A DNA stretch of 7,136 nucleotides. It comes from UBA4874 sp002399435. GTDB lineage: Bacteria; Bacillota; Clostridia; Caldicoprobacterales; DTU083. The DNA lies in the NCBI GenBank assembly GCA_036823195.1, contig DAISGI010000065.1, positions 1-7,136 of the forward strand. The letters are read 5' to 3'. Positions within the stretch are counted from its first letter, which is position 1. Every line of letters starts with the position of its first letter. Position numbers and translations under genes: made by a program. The notes beneath the pieces were generated by a model that saw only the letters and a list, made by a program, of their open reading frames with translations, searched no databases and was not told the origin of the DNA. This document shows positions 6,705 to 7,136 of the stretch, in pieces.

Positions 6705-6749
6705 ATGGTATTTTTATGGAAAAGTTCAAAGGAGGTTGGGTAACATGAA
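6705..6749 (+). CDS. Leader mini-ORF, 14 codons, overlapping the next gene by ATGA
   Basis: The frame MVFLWKKFKGGWVT starts at ATG 6705, nine bases after GGAGAG (6690-6695). It ends in TGA 6747-6749, which overlaps the lipoprotein start (ATG 6746-6748) as ATGA. That arrangement is typical of translational coupling. It also runs through the AGGAGG of the next gene, so ribosomes on it would keep that site free of structure. No homology is recognised. Confidence 0.3.
6731..6736 (+). promoter_or_regulatory. Consensus ribosome-binding site of the solute-binding lipoprotein
   Basis: AGGAGG, nine bases before ATG 6746, fixes the start and matches the MKKGSK signal-peptide beginning. Confidence 0.85.
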
Positions 6750-7136
6750 AAAGGGCAGCAAAATAATTGCTCTGTTGATGGTACTGGCTCTTGCAGGTTC
6801 TTTGCTGGCAGGATGCGGCAACTCTGGGGGGAATAAAGAGAAGGTAAATGCCGGGAAGCATACGGACCAAACTGAGAAGAAAGAAGAGGAGAAAAAAGGC
6901 GAAAAAGAAGAAAAGGGCGGAAAGGGCGGAAAGGACGCCGATTCTCTTCCCAGGGATGAGACCCTTTATTTCGCAGGACAGCAGTGGGGGACGGTAAACG
7001 ACTACAACCCGTTGTCTGCAAACTCCAATAACGCCATGGCAATTAGCCAAAGTGATATGTCCCGTACCATTGTTTATGAGACATTGTATATGTGGAACCC
7101 GCTGACTGCCGAAATGACTCCGCTGCTGGCGCAGGG
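6746..7136 (+). CDS. Family 5 ABC-importer solute-binding lipoprotein, 5' part only
   Basis: Extracytoplasmic substrate-binding lipoprotein that would deliver its ligand to an ABC importer. The first 130 residues are present and the gene runs off the window, against about 550-650 residues for the family. It has a basic start (MKKGSK), a hydrophobic core and a clear lipobox LAGC with C24 as the lipidated residue, so the protein should be anchored to the outer face of the membrane. Residues 26-67 are a Lys/Glu/Gly-rich spacer including a KGGKGG repeat. The folded domain begins near 70 with ETLYFAGQQWGTVNDYNPL and continues to TIVYETLYMWNPLTAEMTPLLAQ. This is the typical N-terminal pattern of SBP_bac_5 (peptide, nickel or oligosaccharide binders), where 'YETLY..NPLT.E..PLLA' is highly recognisable. 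The GQQWG...NPLS wording recalls oligosaccharide-type members, which is an inference. It has its own strong promoter and a long leader, so it likely heads an operon with permease and ATPase genes beyond the window. Confidence 0.88.

Larger units (their letters stand above)
6303..6745. other. Regulatory region and leader of the importer operon
   Basis: About 440 bases without a full-size gene but rich in signals: four TTTTACTAAAA-like boxes, a strong promoter, an inverted repeat over the start site, a small hairpin, a cre-like site and three mini-ORFs, listed separately. A minus-strand open frame (6361-7050) overlaps the promoter and the lipoprotein signal region. Its runs of Phe and Leu are the complement of the Lys/Glu-rich linker, so it is not considered a gene. 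No terminator was seen between the helicase stop and this region. Confidence 0.7.

Noticed and set aside
6468..6745. Riboswitch or T-box in the long leader
   Set aside because: No T-box TGGNACC motif, no recognised riboswitch core and no terminator hairpin with a T-run were found.
6361..7050. 229-codon open frame on the minus strand over the importer control region
   Set aside because: It overlaps the promoter, ribosome-binding site and signal peptide of the lipoprotein. Its Phe/Leu-rich run is just the complement of the Lys/Glu-rich spacer.

Overview
The window looks like a chromosomal segment from a Gram-positive Bacillota, most likely a Clostridia member such as Lachnospiraceae or Oscillospiraceae. 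The reasons are strong AGGAGG-type ribosome-binding sites, a compact sigma-A promoter with a 17-bp spacer, a Gram-positive lipoprotein signal, and AT-rich intergenic DNA around a GC-richer helicase gene. The genus cannot be fixed from sequence alone. All supported genes are on the + strand.

Layout. Positions 1-409 are mostly non-coding: a short possible gene remnant at the left edge, a weak promoter candidate, and some tiny ORFs. Positions 410-1033 encode a 207-residue exported protein of unknown function, followed by a clear intrinsic terminator (1109-1142). Positions 1265-6120 hold one very large gene for an Lhr-type superfamily 2 DNA helicase with the long C-terminal extension. It is interrupted near its 3' end by a 100-N assembly gap (5744-5843). 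The reading frame after the gap differs from the frame before it, but the sequence on both sides reads as the same protein. The gap abuts an 18-bp tandem repeat, which probably caused it. The right reading is one gene with an unresolved repeat, not a frameshifted helicase plus a separate small ORF.

Directly at the helicase stop lies the last part of a MacB/LolD-type ABC ATPase gene (about 6117-6279). It lacks Walker A, signature and Walker B and carries a one-base frameshift near its end, so it is a relic. Positions 6303-6745 form a dense regulatory region. It has four TTTTACTAAAA-like boxes, a near-consensus promoter (TTGACC-N17-TATACT), a perfect 10-bp inverted repeat over the predicted transcription start, a leader of about 280 nt with a small hairpin, a weak cre-like site, and three mini-ORFs, the last overlapping the next start codon as ATGA. 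This drives a family 5 solute-binding lipoprotein gene (6746 to the window end, truncated), probably the first gene of an ABC importer operon, possibly for oligosaccharides.

The exported protein, the helicase and the importer look like three separate transcription units rather than one pathway. No CRISPR array, RNA gene or intact mobile element was seen. The parts most worth follow-up are the importer control region and the ABC relic at the helicase 3' end. I did not find convincing evidence of a wholly new biological system.
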